In this document: one piece after another, positions 52,781 through 61,205 of the stretch
Layout of the letters: each line of letters opens with the position of its first letter
Position numbering within the stretch: position 1 is the stretch's first letter
DNA from: Variovorax atrisoli 110B
GTDB lineage: Bacteria; Pseudomonadota; Gammaproteobacteria; Burkholderiales; Burkholderiaceae_C
DNA: 64,000 nt
NCBI RefSeq assembly: GCF_000382045.1
Contig: NZ_KB907460.1
Location: 62,001-126,000, forward strand
Direction: 5' to 3'
The notes under the pieces: model-generated
Told to the model about the DNA's origin: nothing
What the model saw: only the letters and a program-made list of their open reading frames with translations
Database searches by the model: none
Position numbers and translations under genes: made by a program

Positions 52781-54313
52781 ATGGAAGTCCTCAACAATCT
52801 CGCGTTCGGGTTCTCGCATGCCCTGACCATGCAGAACCTGCTGTTCTGCGCCATCGGCTGCACGGTGGGCACGCTCGTCGGCCTGCTGCCCGGCCTCGGC
52901 CCGCTGGCCACCATCAGCCTGCTGCTGCCGCTGACCTACTCCATTCCCACCACCGGCGCGCTCATCATGCTGGCCGGCATCTACTACGGCGCCCAGTACG
53001 GCGACAGCGTCAGTGCCATCACGATGAAGATTCCGCATGCGAGCAGCATCGTGGCCTGCATCGACGGCTACGCGATGACGCTCAAGGGCCAGACGGGCCT
53101 CGCGCTCTTCACGGCCGGCTTCTCCAGCTTCATCGGTGGCACCGTGGCCATCATCGTGCTGTCGTTCCTTGCACCGGTGCTGGGCGAAGTGGCGTTCCTG
53201 TTCGGCCCCGCCGACTACGTCGCGATGATGCTCGTGGGCTTCGTGTGCGTGAGCTTCGTGACCACCGGCAGCCTGCTCAACGGCCTGGCGATGTGCATGA
53301 TCGGCGTGCTGCTGGGCACCATCGGCACCGACGTGAACAGCGGCATGCAGCGCTTCACGCTCGACCTGCCGTTCCTGGTGGACGGCGTGGGCATCGTGAG
53401 CATCGCGCTGGGCTGCTTCGGCATCGCCGAGATCACCAAGAACCTCGACTCGCGCGAGGAGCGCTCGCCCTTCAACGGCAAGATCAACCTGATCCCGACC
53501 TGGGCCGAGTTCAAGCGGATCATCCCCAGCGCCCTGCGCGGCAGCGCGATCGGCTCCTTCCTGGGCATCCTGCCCGGCGGCGGCCCGACCATCGCCCAGT
53601 TCGCCGCCTACGCGATCGACAAGAAGGTCAGCAAGTACAAGCACGAGATCGGCACCGGCTGCATCGAGGGCGTGGCCGGCCAGGCCGCTGCCGACGAGGC
53701 CGCCGCGCGCACCAGCTTCATCCCGCTGATGAGCATCGGCATCCCCGAGAACGCGGTGATGGCGTTGATGCTGGCCGCCTTCATCATCAAGGGCATCCAG
53801 CCCGGCCCGAACATGATCGGCAGCCACCCCGAACTCTTCTGGGGCCTGGTGGCCAGCATGTGGATCGGCAACGTGTTCCTGCTGGTGCTGAACGTGCCGC
53901 TGGTGCGCTACTGGCTGTCGGTGTTCAAGATCCCGTACGCCGTGCTGTTCCCGTCGATCCTGTTCTTCTGCTGCATCGGCACTTACAGCGTGAACAACAG
54001 CCTGGAAGACATCTTCATCACCGCCGCCTTCGGCTTCATGGGCTACATGTTCATGCGGCTGGAGCTCGACGCGGCGCCGCTGATGCTGGGCTTCATCCTC
54101 GGCCCGATGCTGGAGGAGAACTTCCGCCGCGCGATGCTGCTGAGCCGCGGCAGCTTCGGCATCTTCGCCACCCGCCCGATCAGCGCCACGCTGCTGAGCC
54201 TGGTCGGTGTGTTCATCGTCTGGCAGGTGGTTTCGTTCCTGAACAACGTGCGCAAGAGCAAGGGCGCCGCGTTGCCGCCGCAGTCAGGCGCGGCGCTGGA
54301 GCCGCAGGAGTAA
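52781..54313 (+). CDS. tctA: Tripartite tricarboxylate transporter large permease (TctA family)
   Basis: A 510-residue carrier with about 10-12 hydrophobic segments. Family signatures are the repeated V-G-L-L-P-G-L-G-P near the N-terminus and L-G-I-L-P-G-G-G-P-T-I-A-Q-F in the middle, plus Y-Y-G-A-Q-Y-G-D-S. It works with TctB and a periplasmic receptor. No terminator was found in the 138 bp before the convergent AraC gene. Confidence 0.93.
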   Translation: MEVLNNLAFGFSHALTMQNLLFCAIGCTVGTLVGLLPGLGPLATISLLLPLTYSIPTTGALIMLAGIYYGAQYGDSVSAITMKIPHASSIVACIDGYAMTLKGQTGLALFTAGFSSFIGGTVAIIVLSFLAPVLGEVAFLFGPADYVAMMLVGFVCVSFVTTGSLLNGLAMCMIGVLLGTIGTDVNSGMQRFTLDLPFLVDGVGIVSIALGCFGIAEITKNLDSREERSPFNGKINLIPTWAEFKRIIPSALRGSAIGSFLGILPGGGPTIAQFAAYAIDKKVSKYKHEIGTGCIEGVAGQAAADEAAARTSFIPLMSIGIPENAVMALMLAAFIIKGIQPGPNMIGSHPELFWGLVASMWIGNVFLLVLNVPLVRYWLSVFKIPYAVLFPSILFFCCIGTYSVNNSLEDIFITAAFGFMGYMFMRLELDAAPLMLGFILGPMLEENFRRAMLLSRGSFGIFATRPISATLLSLVGVFIVWQVVSFLNNVRKSKGAALPPQSGAALEPQE

Positions 54314-54452
54314 GCGGCCCGGCCGCCTTCCTGCAAGCGGACGAAACTGCATTCGCCGCGTTGCCCGATCCGGGTGACGCGGCGAATTGCTTTTCGGGGT
54401 GTGGTCGCCTGGCGTGCCTGCCTCGCCTCGCCTCGACCTGAATCAATGCATG

Positions 54453-55358
54453 TCAATGCATGCGTGCGAACTTCCCCGGTGGCTGACCCACGTGCCGGCT
54501 GAATGCCGTGCTGAAGGTGCTCGCCGATCCGTAGCCCACCCGCTGCGCCACTTCCGCGATCGCAAGCTCGTCGCCGCGCAGAAGCTGCTTGGCCAGGGCC
54601 ATGCGCCATGAGAGCAGGTATTCCATCGGAGGCATGCCGACCGCTCGGTTGAAGCGATCGAAGAAGGCCGAGCGCGACAGGGCGCTCTTGCGCGCCAGCT
54701 GCTCCACCGTCCAGCTGCGTGCGGGGTCTCCATGCATGTGGCGGAAGGCGGCAGCCAGCCGCCTGTCGGCCAGGCCGCGCAGGAGCCCGGGCGAGGCCTG
54801 TTCGCCCGAGCTGCTGCGCAGCGCCTCCACGAGCAGCACTTCCACGAGCCGTGTGAGCACCAGTTCGCGGCCCGGCCTGCGTTCCAGCGATTCCTCGCGT
54901 ACCAGCTGGGTCAGCAGCGGCAGCTTCTGCGAACCCTGCACATGCAGCACGGCGGGAAGCAGCGACACGAGCATGGCCGAATCGGGCGAGTCGAACTCGA
55001 AGTAGCCGCCCAGCATCCGTACGTCGGGACGGCCGCCGCGCGTGCCGTGGCGGATCTCGCTGCCGCTCGTATCCATGGCGGCCTTGCGCGCATCGATGCC
55101 CACCGGTGTGCCGGGTTCCAGGCTCGTCATCGTGAAGCCGGGCGTGGTGGGCAGCAGCACGAAGTCTCCAGCGGCAAGCGTCAGCGTTTCCTCTGCGTCG
55201 ACCGACAGCAGGCAGCTGCCTTCGAGCAGCGCGCAGAAGCTCGGAAGGCCGAACTGCGTGTAGCGCACGCCCCAGCGCCCGGCTCCGCTGATCACCTTGG
55301 AGAACACCGCGCGGGGCTTGAGCAACGAGATCACCTGCGACAACGGATCGATGGCCAT
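54453..55358 (-). CDS. AraC-family regulator with cupin sensor domain
   Basis: A 301-residue regulator from ATG 55358 (M-A-I-D-P-L-S-Q-V). The N-terminal half is a cupin-type (AraC_binding/cupin_6) domain: Y-T-Q-F-G-L-P-S-F-C-A-L-L-E-G, G-D-F-V-L-L-P-T-T-P. The C-terminal HTH pair includes W-T-V-E-Q-L-A-R-K-S-A-L-S-R-S-A-F and the signature I-A-E-V-A-Q-R-V-G-Y-G-S-A-S-T-F. It is divergent from an SDR gene across 114 bp with an inverted repeat, so it probably regulates that SDR. Members often respond to aldehydes or alcohols. Confidence 0.9.
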   Translation of the reverse strand: MAIDPLSQVISLLKPRAVFSKVISGAGRWGVRYTQFGLPSFCALLEGSCLLSVDAEETLTLAAGDFVLLPTTPGFTMTSLEPGTPVGIDARKAAMDTSGSEIRHGTRGGRPDVRMLGGYFEFDSPDSAMLVSLLPAVLHVQGSQKLPLLTQLVREESLERRPGRELVLTRLVEVLLVEALRSSSGEQASPGLLRGLADRRLAAAFRHMHGDPARSWTVEQLARKSALSRSAFFDRFNRAVGMPPMEYLLSWRMALAKQLLRGDELAIAEVAQRVGYGSASTFSTAFSRHVGQPPGKFARMH

Positions 55359-55383
55359 GGATGGACTCTCGCAAATGAATGAT

Positions 55384-55406
55384 GGACTGATGATTGTAGA
55401 TAGTCC
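55384..55406. promoter_or_regulatory. Inverted repeat GGACT-N13-AGTCC in the AraC/SDR divergent promoter
   Basis: GGACT (55384-55388) and AGTCC (55402-55406), with GAT flanks on both sides, lie between the AraC gene and the SDR. Position suits an AraC-family binding site; this is inference. Confidence 0.35.
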
Positions 55407-55472
55407 GATCAAAGGCGCCTATCGTACGGGCTTCTTCCAACGCTCATTCACTCATCCACACAGAAGGACCCC

Positions 55473-56222
55473 ATGAAGACTGTTCTGATCACCGGCTGCT
55501 CGTCCGGCTACGGCCTTGCCACCGCGCGCCACTTCCATGCCCAGGGCTGGAAAGTCATAGCGACCATGCGCAAGCCGCAGGAAGGCCTGTTCGAGGACTC
55601 GCCGCGCATGCGCGTGCTGGCGCTCGACGTGGCGCAGCCGGAGAGCATCGCCGCAGCGCTCGATGCGGCCGGGCCGGTCGACGTGCTGGTCAACAACGCC
55701 GGCGTCGGCCTGTTCGGCGCCTTCGAGGCCACGCCCATGGCGACGACGCGCGAGCTCTTCGAGATCAACACCTTCGGCGTGATGGCCATGACCCAGGCCG
55801 TGCTGCCCGGCTTCCGCGAGCGCCGCAAGGGCGTGATCGTCAACGTGACATCGAGCGCGACGCTCGCGCCCATGCCGCTGGTCGCTGTCTACACCGCCAG
55901 CAAGACCGCGATCGAGGGCTTCACCGCCTCGCTCGCCCACGAGCTGCAGGCGTTCGACGTCGCAGTGAAACTCGTCGAGCCTGGCTATGCACCCACGACA
56001 CGCTTCGCGGACAACGGCCGCGAGCGCATGCAGGGCCTGATCACCGAGCCTTACGCGCCCCTTGCGCATTCGATCTTCGGCAAGCTGGCGCAGGCCACGC
56101 AACTGACGCAGGAGTCGGACGTCGCCGAGGCGGTCTGGCGAGCGGCGAACGACACGACGGGGCAACTGCGATTCCCGGCGGGCGCCGACGCGGTCGCGCT
56201 GGCGCAACGGGCCGCGGGTTGA
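55473..56222 (+). CDS. Short-chain dehydrogenase/reductase
   Basis: A 249-residue classical SDR. The cofactor motif is T-G-C-S-S-G-Y-G (8-15), structural N-N-A-G, catalytic S-S-A-T ... Y-T-A-S-K (Tyr and Lys, ~145-155). AAGGA precedes the ATG at 55473. The divergent AraC-type regulator is probably its controller. Substrate unknown; AraC-linked SDRs often reduce aldehydes or ketones. The next gene is convergent, 60 bp away. Confidence 0.92.
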   Translation: MKTVLITGCSSGYGLATARHFHAQGWKVIATMRKPQEGLFEDSPRMRVLALDVAQPESIAAALDAAGPVDVLVNNAGVGLFGAFEATPMATTRELFEINTFGVMAMTQAVLPGFRERRKGVIVNVTSSATLAPMPLVAVYTASKTAIEGFTASLAHELQAFDVAVKLVEPGYAPTTRFADNGRERMQGLITEPYAPLAHSIFGKLAQATQLTQESDVAEAVWRAANDTTGQLRFPAGADAVALAQRAAG

Positions 56223-56282
56223 AGCAGCCGGCCGGCGCTTTCGCCAGCCTCAGCCGGCCGAAGTCACTGCCGCGGTGGCTGG

Positions 56283-56651
56283 CTAAGAAGCCTCGGGCTC
56301 GCGCTGCAGCGCAGTGTCGGTATGGGGAATGGGCGCGGTGAGGATCTGCGCCAGCCAGTGATCGAGCGTGTCGCCCGATGGCCGTGCCGGGCGATGGCCG
56401 CCGGGCGAGGGTTGCGCGGCGCTTTCCGTGCGGCGCGTGATGGGCCCCACCTCGTCGGGAAACCATCTGAAGATGCTGAGCTGGCTCTTGTAGCCGTCAC
56501 CCTGGCGCACGAATAGAAATCCCTGCTGCGCGTTGCCTTCCGCATCGACCGGGACACCGGCGGCACGCAGGGCCGTGACCCTTGCACCTGTGTCCATGTC
56601 GCGCGGCAGCTTCAAGGTGATGGTTGCGTTGTGGACCATTCGTCTCGCCAT
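56283..56651 (-). CDS. Hypothetical protein, 122 aa
   Basis: A 122-residue hydrophilic protein (M-A-R-R-M-V-H-N-A-T-I-T-L-K-L-P), with a mixed α/β N-terminal part (T-G-A-R-V-T-A-L-R-A-A-G-V-P-V) and a proline/arginine-rich middle (G-G-H-R-P-A-R-P-S-G). No motif recognised. It lies between the SDR and the MFS carrier, in the MFS direction but 111 bp beyond it. Coding is plausible but not secure. Confidence 0.45.
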   Translation of the reverse strand: MARRMVHNATITLKLPRDMDTGARVTALRAAGVPVDAEGNAQQGFLFVRQGDGYKSQLSIFRWFPDEVGPITRRTESAAQPSPGGHRPARPSGDTLDHWLAQILTAPIPHTDTALQREPEAS

Positions 56652-56763
56652 GTTCTTACCCTCATGCTTTCTTGTGGCTCGCTGACTCGAAAAGCTTTCC
56701 CAGGGGCCCGCGCTTTTTTTGATAGGGAGGCGCGGACCTCCCGGAACTTCATTGCGCTACCGC

Positions 56764-58116
56764 TTACTTGTCGTGGTGCAGGTAGCTCGCCTGCTTCGGC
56801 AGCAGCAGGCTCACGGTGAACGCGACGACCATCATGGCCGTCACGTACCAGTAGAAGTACGACTCGTGCCCGATCGACTTCAGGCCCAGCGCCACGTACT
56901 CGGCGCTGCCGCCGAAGATCGCGTTGCCCACCGCGTACGACAGGCCCACGCCGAGCGCGCGGATCTCGGGCGGGAACATCTCCGCCTTCACGATGCCGCT
57001 GATCGAGGTGTAGAAGCTCACCACCGCCAGCGCGAGGGTGATCAGCGCACCGGCCACCAGCGGGCTGCTGACGTTCTGCAGGTTGCTCAGCACCGGCACC
57101 GTCATCAGCGCGCCCAGGGCGCCGAACAGCAGCATGTTGCTGCGGCGGCCGATGCGGTCCGACAGCGCGCCGAACAGCGGCTGCATGCACATGTAGATGA
57201 ACAGGCAGGCCGTCATCACGTTGCTGGCGGTCTTGATCGACATGCCGGCCGAGTTCACCAGGTACTTCTGCATGTACGTGGTGAAGGTGTAGAAGATCAG
57301 CGAGCCGCCGGCCGTGTAGCCCAGCACCACGAAGAAGGCGCGCTTGTGGTGCGTGAACAGCTCGCGCATCGTGCCCGCGCCCTTGGCGGCACGGGTCTTG
57401 GTGCTGGCGGTCTCGGTCAGCGTGCGGCGCAGCATGAGCGCCACCACGGCCGCGATGGCGCCGAGCACGAAAGGAATGCGCCAGCCCCAGGCCTTGAGCT
57501 CGGCCTCGTCGAGCACCTGCTGCAGCACCACCACGACCACCACCGCGAGCAGCTGGCCGCCGATCAGCGTGACGTACTGGAACGACGAGAAGAAGCCGCG
57601 CTGTCCGCGCATCGCCACTTCGCTCATGTAGGTGGCGGTGGTGCCGTATTCGCCACCCACCGACAGGCCCTGCAGCAGGCGCGCCAGCAGCAGCAGCGCG
57701 GGAGCGGCTGCGCCGATCTGCGCATAGGTCGGCAGGCAGGCGATGACCAGCGAGCCCACGCACATCATGACCACCGAGGTCACCATCGAGGTCTTGCGGC
57801 CCTTGCGGTCGGCCAGCCGGCCGAACAGCCACCCGCCGATCGGGCGCATCAGGAAGCCGGCGGCGAACACGCCGGCGGTGTTCAGCAGCTGAACGGTCGG
57901 GTCCGACTTCGGGAAGAAGGCCGGCGCGAAATAGATCGCGCAGAAGGCGTAGACGTAGAAGTCAAACCACTCCACCAGGTTGCCCGAAGAGGCGGCGAAG
58001 ATGGCGAAGATGCGCTTGCGCTTTTCCTCGAAGGTATAGGGCGTGTTGTTGTTGGCGGAGGCGGTTGCCGCGTCGGGGCTCGATGCGCCGGCGGCCGCGC
58101 TTGCGATGGCGGTCAT
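56764..58116 (-). CDS. MHS-family MFS permease (KgtP-like α-ketoglutarate/dicarboxylate carrier)
   Basis: A 450-residue MFS transporter of the metabolite:H+ symporter group. Signatures are N-L-V-E-W-F-D-F-Y-V-Y near helix 1, G-R-L-A-D-R-K-G-R-K-T-S after helix 2 and G-L-S-V-G-G-E-Y-G-T-T in helix 4-5. These match KgtP/ProP-type carriers. The first ~30 residues are an alanine/serine/asparagine-rich tail. It lies downstream of the DctS/DctR genes in the same direction, separated by 170 bp, which suggests it is the target of that system. Confidence 0.88.
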   Translation of the reverse strand: MTAIASAAAGASSPDAATASANNNTPYTFEEKRKRIFAIFAASSGNLVEWFDFYVYAFCAIYFAPAFFPKSDPTVQLLNTAGVFAAGFLMRPIGGWLFGRLADRKGRKTSMVTSVVMMCVGSLVIACLPTYAQIGAAAPALLLLARLLQGLSVGGEYGTTATYMSEVAMRGQRGFFSSFQYVTLIGGQLLAVVVVVVLQQVLDEAELKAWGWRIPFVLGAIAAVVALMLRRTLTETASTKTRAAKGAGTMRELFTHHKRAFFVVLGYTAGGSLIFYTFTTYMQKYLVNSAGMSIKTASNVMTACLFIYMCMQPLFGALSDRIGRRSNMLLFGALGALMTVPVLSNLQNVSSPLVAGALITLALAVVSFYTSISGIVKAEMFPPEIRALGVGLSYAVGNAIFGGSAEYVALGLKSIGHESYFYWYVTAMMVVAFTVSLLLPKQASYLHHDK

Positions 58117-58286
58117 GGAAGGGGTCCTTGTCTCTGGCTGCGGCCCGCGGCGTAAGAAGAAAAGGCACGCGCGGGCCGTTGCGGCGAGTCTGTCCCGCTC
58201 GTGCGGCGCTGTCGTCCGTAGCTGGCCGTTGGCTGGCTACGTATCGGTACGCAAGGGTAAACCCTTAGATCGGGGCGCCCGGCAGC

Positions 58287-58913
58287 CTACAGCCCATGTT
58301 CCCGCAGAAACCGATCCAGCTGGTGGCTGTTCGCCAGCCCCAGCTTCGCGAACACATGCGCGCGGTGCGTTTCCACCGTGCGCTGTTCCAGCGGCGCCAG
58401 CTCCTGCGCGATCTGCTTGTTGGGCTTGCCCTCGGCCACGAGCCGGGCGACCTGCATCTCGCGCGGGGTGAGCTTGTCCCACAGGGCCTGCGCGGCCTGG
58501 CGGGCCTGGCGGCGGGTGGCGATCTCGCCGGCCTGCTGCAGGGCGCGGGCGATGGTGTCGAGCAGGCGCTCGTCGTTGCAGGGTTTCTCGAGCCAGCCGA
58601 AGGCGCCGTTCTGCACGGCCTCCACGGCCATGGGGATGTCGCCGTGGCCCGAGAGGAAGATGACCACCAGCGGGCTGTCCTGGCTGCGCAGCGCGTCGAA
58701 CACCTGCAGGCCGCTCATGCCTTCCATGCGCAGGTCCAGGATCACGCAGCCGGCGCGCTGCAGGTCGGTGCCTTCGAGGAAAGCCTCGCCCGAGGCGAAG
58801 GTCTGCACCGCATAGCCGCGCGACAGCAGCAGCAGCCCGAGCGAGCGGCGCACGGCCTCGTCGTCGTCCACGATGCACAGGTTGTTGGCGGCAGCGGCGG
58901 TGTTGTTGGTCAT
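58287..58913 (-). CDS. dctR: FixJ/NarL-type response regulator (DctR-like)
   Basis: A 208-residue regulator. Receiver residues D16-D17-D18, D60 (phospho-acceptor, V-I-L-D-L-R-M), S88 and K110 (W-L-E-K-P-C) are visible. The C-terminal LuxR-type HTH has L-T-P-R-E-M-Q-V-A-R-L-V-A-E-G-K-P-N-K-Q-I and R-T-V-E-T-H-R-A-H-V. Its start overlaps the end of the kinase gene (4 nt), so translation is coupled. It likely activates the KgtP-like gene 170 bp downstream. Confidence 0.9.
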   Translation of the reverse strand: MTNNTAAAANNLCIVDDDEAVRRSLGLLLLSRGYAVQTFASGEAFLEGTDLQRAGCVILDLRMEGMSGLQVFDALRSQDSPLVVIFLSGHGDIPMAVEAVQNGAFGWLEKPCNDERLLDTIARALQQAGEIATRRQARQAAQALWDKLTPREMQVARLVAEGKPNKQIAQELAPLEQRTVETHRAHVFAKLGLANSHQLDRFLREHGL

Positions 58914-61117
58914 GTCGGAGGCGATATTTCGAGCTCGAGGGTGAAGACGGTGCCACCGCCCGGACGGTCGGCGAAGGTGAGGCGGCCCCGGTGCGCCTCG
59001 ACGATGGTGCGGCAGATGTTCAGGCCCAGCCCCAGTCCGCCGGTCTTGGTGGTGAAGAAGGGCGAGAACACCTGGTCGGCCACTGCTGAATCGATGCCCG
59101 GGCCGCGGTCGGCCACATGGATGTGCATGCGGCCTTCCTTCAGCTCCGCCTCGATCTCCACCAGCCGCTGCTCGAGCGGCACGGCCTGCATGGCGTGCAG
59201 GCTGTTCGACAGCAGGTTGAGCAGCACCTGCTCCAGCAGCACGCGGTCGCCGCGCACCTCGGGCAGGCCGTCGGGAATGCGAAGCTCCGCGCGCGCCTGG
59301 CGCATGCGGATCTCGCCCTGCATCAGCGCGATGGCGTTGCCGGCCAGCGCGGCCACCGAGCAGTCCTCGGTGCCCACGGTGCGCTGGCGCACGAAGCCCC
59401 GGATGCGCCGCACGATCTCGGCGCTGCGCTGGGCCTGCGTCACCGCCTCGTCGAGGCTGCTCACCAGCAACTGCTGGTTGCCCTGCTCGGCGAAGGCCTT
59501 GGCGGCGCTCGCGAAGTTGCTCAGGGCCATCAGCGGCTGGTTGAGTTCATGTGCCAGCGTCGAGGCCATCTCGCCCAGGCTCGCGAGGCGCTGGGCGTGC
59601 TGCAGCTGCTCGTCGTTCTGGCGCTGGCGCAACTCGGCGCGCTTCTGCTCGGTGATGTCCACCACCGAACTCATCCAGCCGGCGTGCTTGCCGTCGGCAT
59701 CGATCAGCGCGGCGGTGTAGACCATGGTGATGACCTCGTGCCCGTCGCGGTGACGCAGGCGCGACTCGAAACCCGAGCGCGCGGGCTGTCCGCTCATCAT
59801 GGCGTCGTAGTGGCGCCAGTGCTGCGTCACGTCGTTCGGGTGCCAGTAGGGGTAGGGCGGCAGCTTGCCCAGCAGCTCGTCGGCGCCATAGCCTGTCATC
59901 TCGCAGAAGGCCGGGTTCACGTAGATGATGCGGCCCTCCAGATCTCGCGCGCGCATGCCCACCAGCAGCGAGTCTTCCATCGCCTTGCGGAAGGCATGGG
60001 CTTCGTCGAGCTCGTGGGTGCGCTCGCGCACGCGCAGCTCCAGGTCGCGCCGTGCGTCGCGCTGCTCGGCGAAGCGGCGCTCGCGCAGCTGCCAGTAGAG
60101 GCCCGCCAGCAGCAGCACGACGGCGCACAGCAGCCCCAGCATCCAGGCACGCTCGCGCGCGTTGGCGACCTCGGCGTGGTCGGTCATCACGGTCAGCGTC
60201 CAGCCGAGGTCGGGCAGGCGCTCGTCCACCGCGAGGTACTGGCGCGGTCGTCCGCCGATGCTGGTGCGCACCAGGTAGCCGAGTTCGCCTTCCTCGCGCT
60301 CCACCTTCCACGGCAGCGCGCCAAAGGCGGTGTGCGTGCCGTACTGCTGCTCGCGCCGCATGCCTTCGAGCTCGGAGGCCTGCAGCGGTCGCGAGGCGCG
60401 GTACATCCACGCCGGCACCGAGCTCAGGAACACGACGCCGCGCGCGTCGCTCAGCAGGATGGGGTCACGCGCGAAGTTCCAGGTCTCCTGCACCTGGCGC
60501 AGGCTGACCTTGACCGTCACCACGCCCCTTATCTCGCCGCCTTCGCCGCGCACCGGTGATGAAATGAAGAGCCCCGGCTCGCCGGTCGTCTGGCCCACGC
60601 CGTAGAACAGGCCGTTGCGCCCCGAGCGCGCATCGATGAAGTAGGGCCGGTTGGCGTACGACTGCCCGACGAAGTTCTGCGGCGTGTCCCAGTTGCTGGC
60701 CGCCAGCGTGAGGCCCTGCATGTCGCTCAGGTATAGCGCGTCGGAGCCCGCCTGCCGGTTCACCTGCTCGATGTAGAGGTTGGCGCGCTGCTTGGCGGCC
60801 ATGTCGTTGGGTCGCGCCAGCGCCGCCAGCACGTCGGGATGAAGGCCGGCGGTGAAGGGCAGGTAGCTGTACTTGCCGGCGGCATCGCGCAGGCCGAGCA
60901 CGTGGACTTCCATGGCGCGGCGTATCGAATCGGCCAGGAAGTTCGATTCGCGCTTCGCCGCCCACTGCCCGGCCAGGCCGATCAGCAGCAGCGCCACCGC
61001 GCATGCGGCCACCCACGCGGCCACGGCGCGATGCCGGCGGCGCTGGCGGGCCGGGGAGGGCGTCGGCGCCATGTGCGTCGGGCCGGGAACGGGGGTGGAC
61101 AGGGAGGTGGGCGGCAT
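58910..61117 (-). CDS. dctS: Dicarboxylate-type sensor histidine kinase (DctS-like)
   Basis: A 735-residue kinase. TM1 spans ~32-52, a large periplasmic dCache-like domain (~55-315) precedes TM2 (~318-340). A PAS domain follows (~375-490, with D-L-E-G-R-I-I-Y-V-N-P-A-F-C-E-M-T-G-Y). The His motif is L-A-H-E-L-N-Q-P with H523. The ATPase domain has L-L-N-L-L-S-N-S-L-H-A-M (N box), D-R-G-P-G-I (G1) and G-G-L-G-L-G-L-N (G2). It precedes the DctR gene with a 4-nt overlap. Known relatives sense C4-dicarboxylates. An alternative Met 16 lies at 61072. Confidence 0.9.
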   Translation of the reverse strand: MPPTSLSTPVPGPTHMAPTPSPARQRRRHRAVAAWVAACAVALLLIGLAGQWAAKRESNFLADSIRRAMEVHVLGLRDAAGKYSYLPFTAGLHPDVLAALARPNDMAAKQRANLYIEQVNRQAGSDALYLSDMQGLTLAASNWDTPQNFVGQSYANRPYFIDARSGRNGLFYGVGQTTGEPGLFISSPVRGEGGEIRGVVTVKVSLRQVQETWNFARDPILLSDARGVVFLSSVPAWMYRASRPLQASELEGMRREQQYGTHTAFGALPWKVEREEGELGYLVRTSIGGRPRQYLAVDERLPDLGWTLTVMTDHAEVANARERAWMLGLLCAVVLLLAGLYWQLRERRFAEQRDARRDLELRVRERTHELDEAHAFRKAMEDSLLVGMRARDLEGRIIYVNPAFCEMTGYGADELLGKLPPYPYWHPNDVTQHWRHYDAMMSGQPARSGFESRLRHRDGHEVITMVYTAALIDADGKHAGWMSSVVDITEQKRAELRQRQNDEQLQHAQRLASLGEMASTLAHELNQPLMALSNFASAAKAFAEQGNQQLLVSSLDEAVTQAQRSAEIVRRIRGFVRQRTVGTEDCSVAALAGNAIALMQGEIRMRQARAELRIPDGLPEVRGDRVLLEQVLLNLLSNSLHAMQAVPLEQRLVEIEAELKEGRMHIHVADRGPGIDSAVADQVFSPFFTTKTGGLGLGLNICRTIVEAHRGRLTFADRPGGGTVFTLELEISPPT

Positions 61118-61205
61118 GGAGGGGCGGGGCCGACCGGCGGCGGGAGGAGGATTTTGCCCTGATCCTCCCGCGCTGGCCCGGCAGCCCCTCCGGCGCTCCT
61201 GCAGC

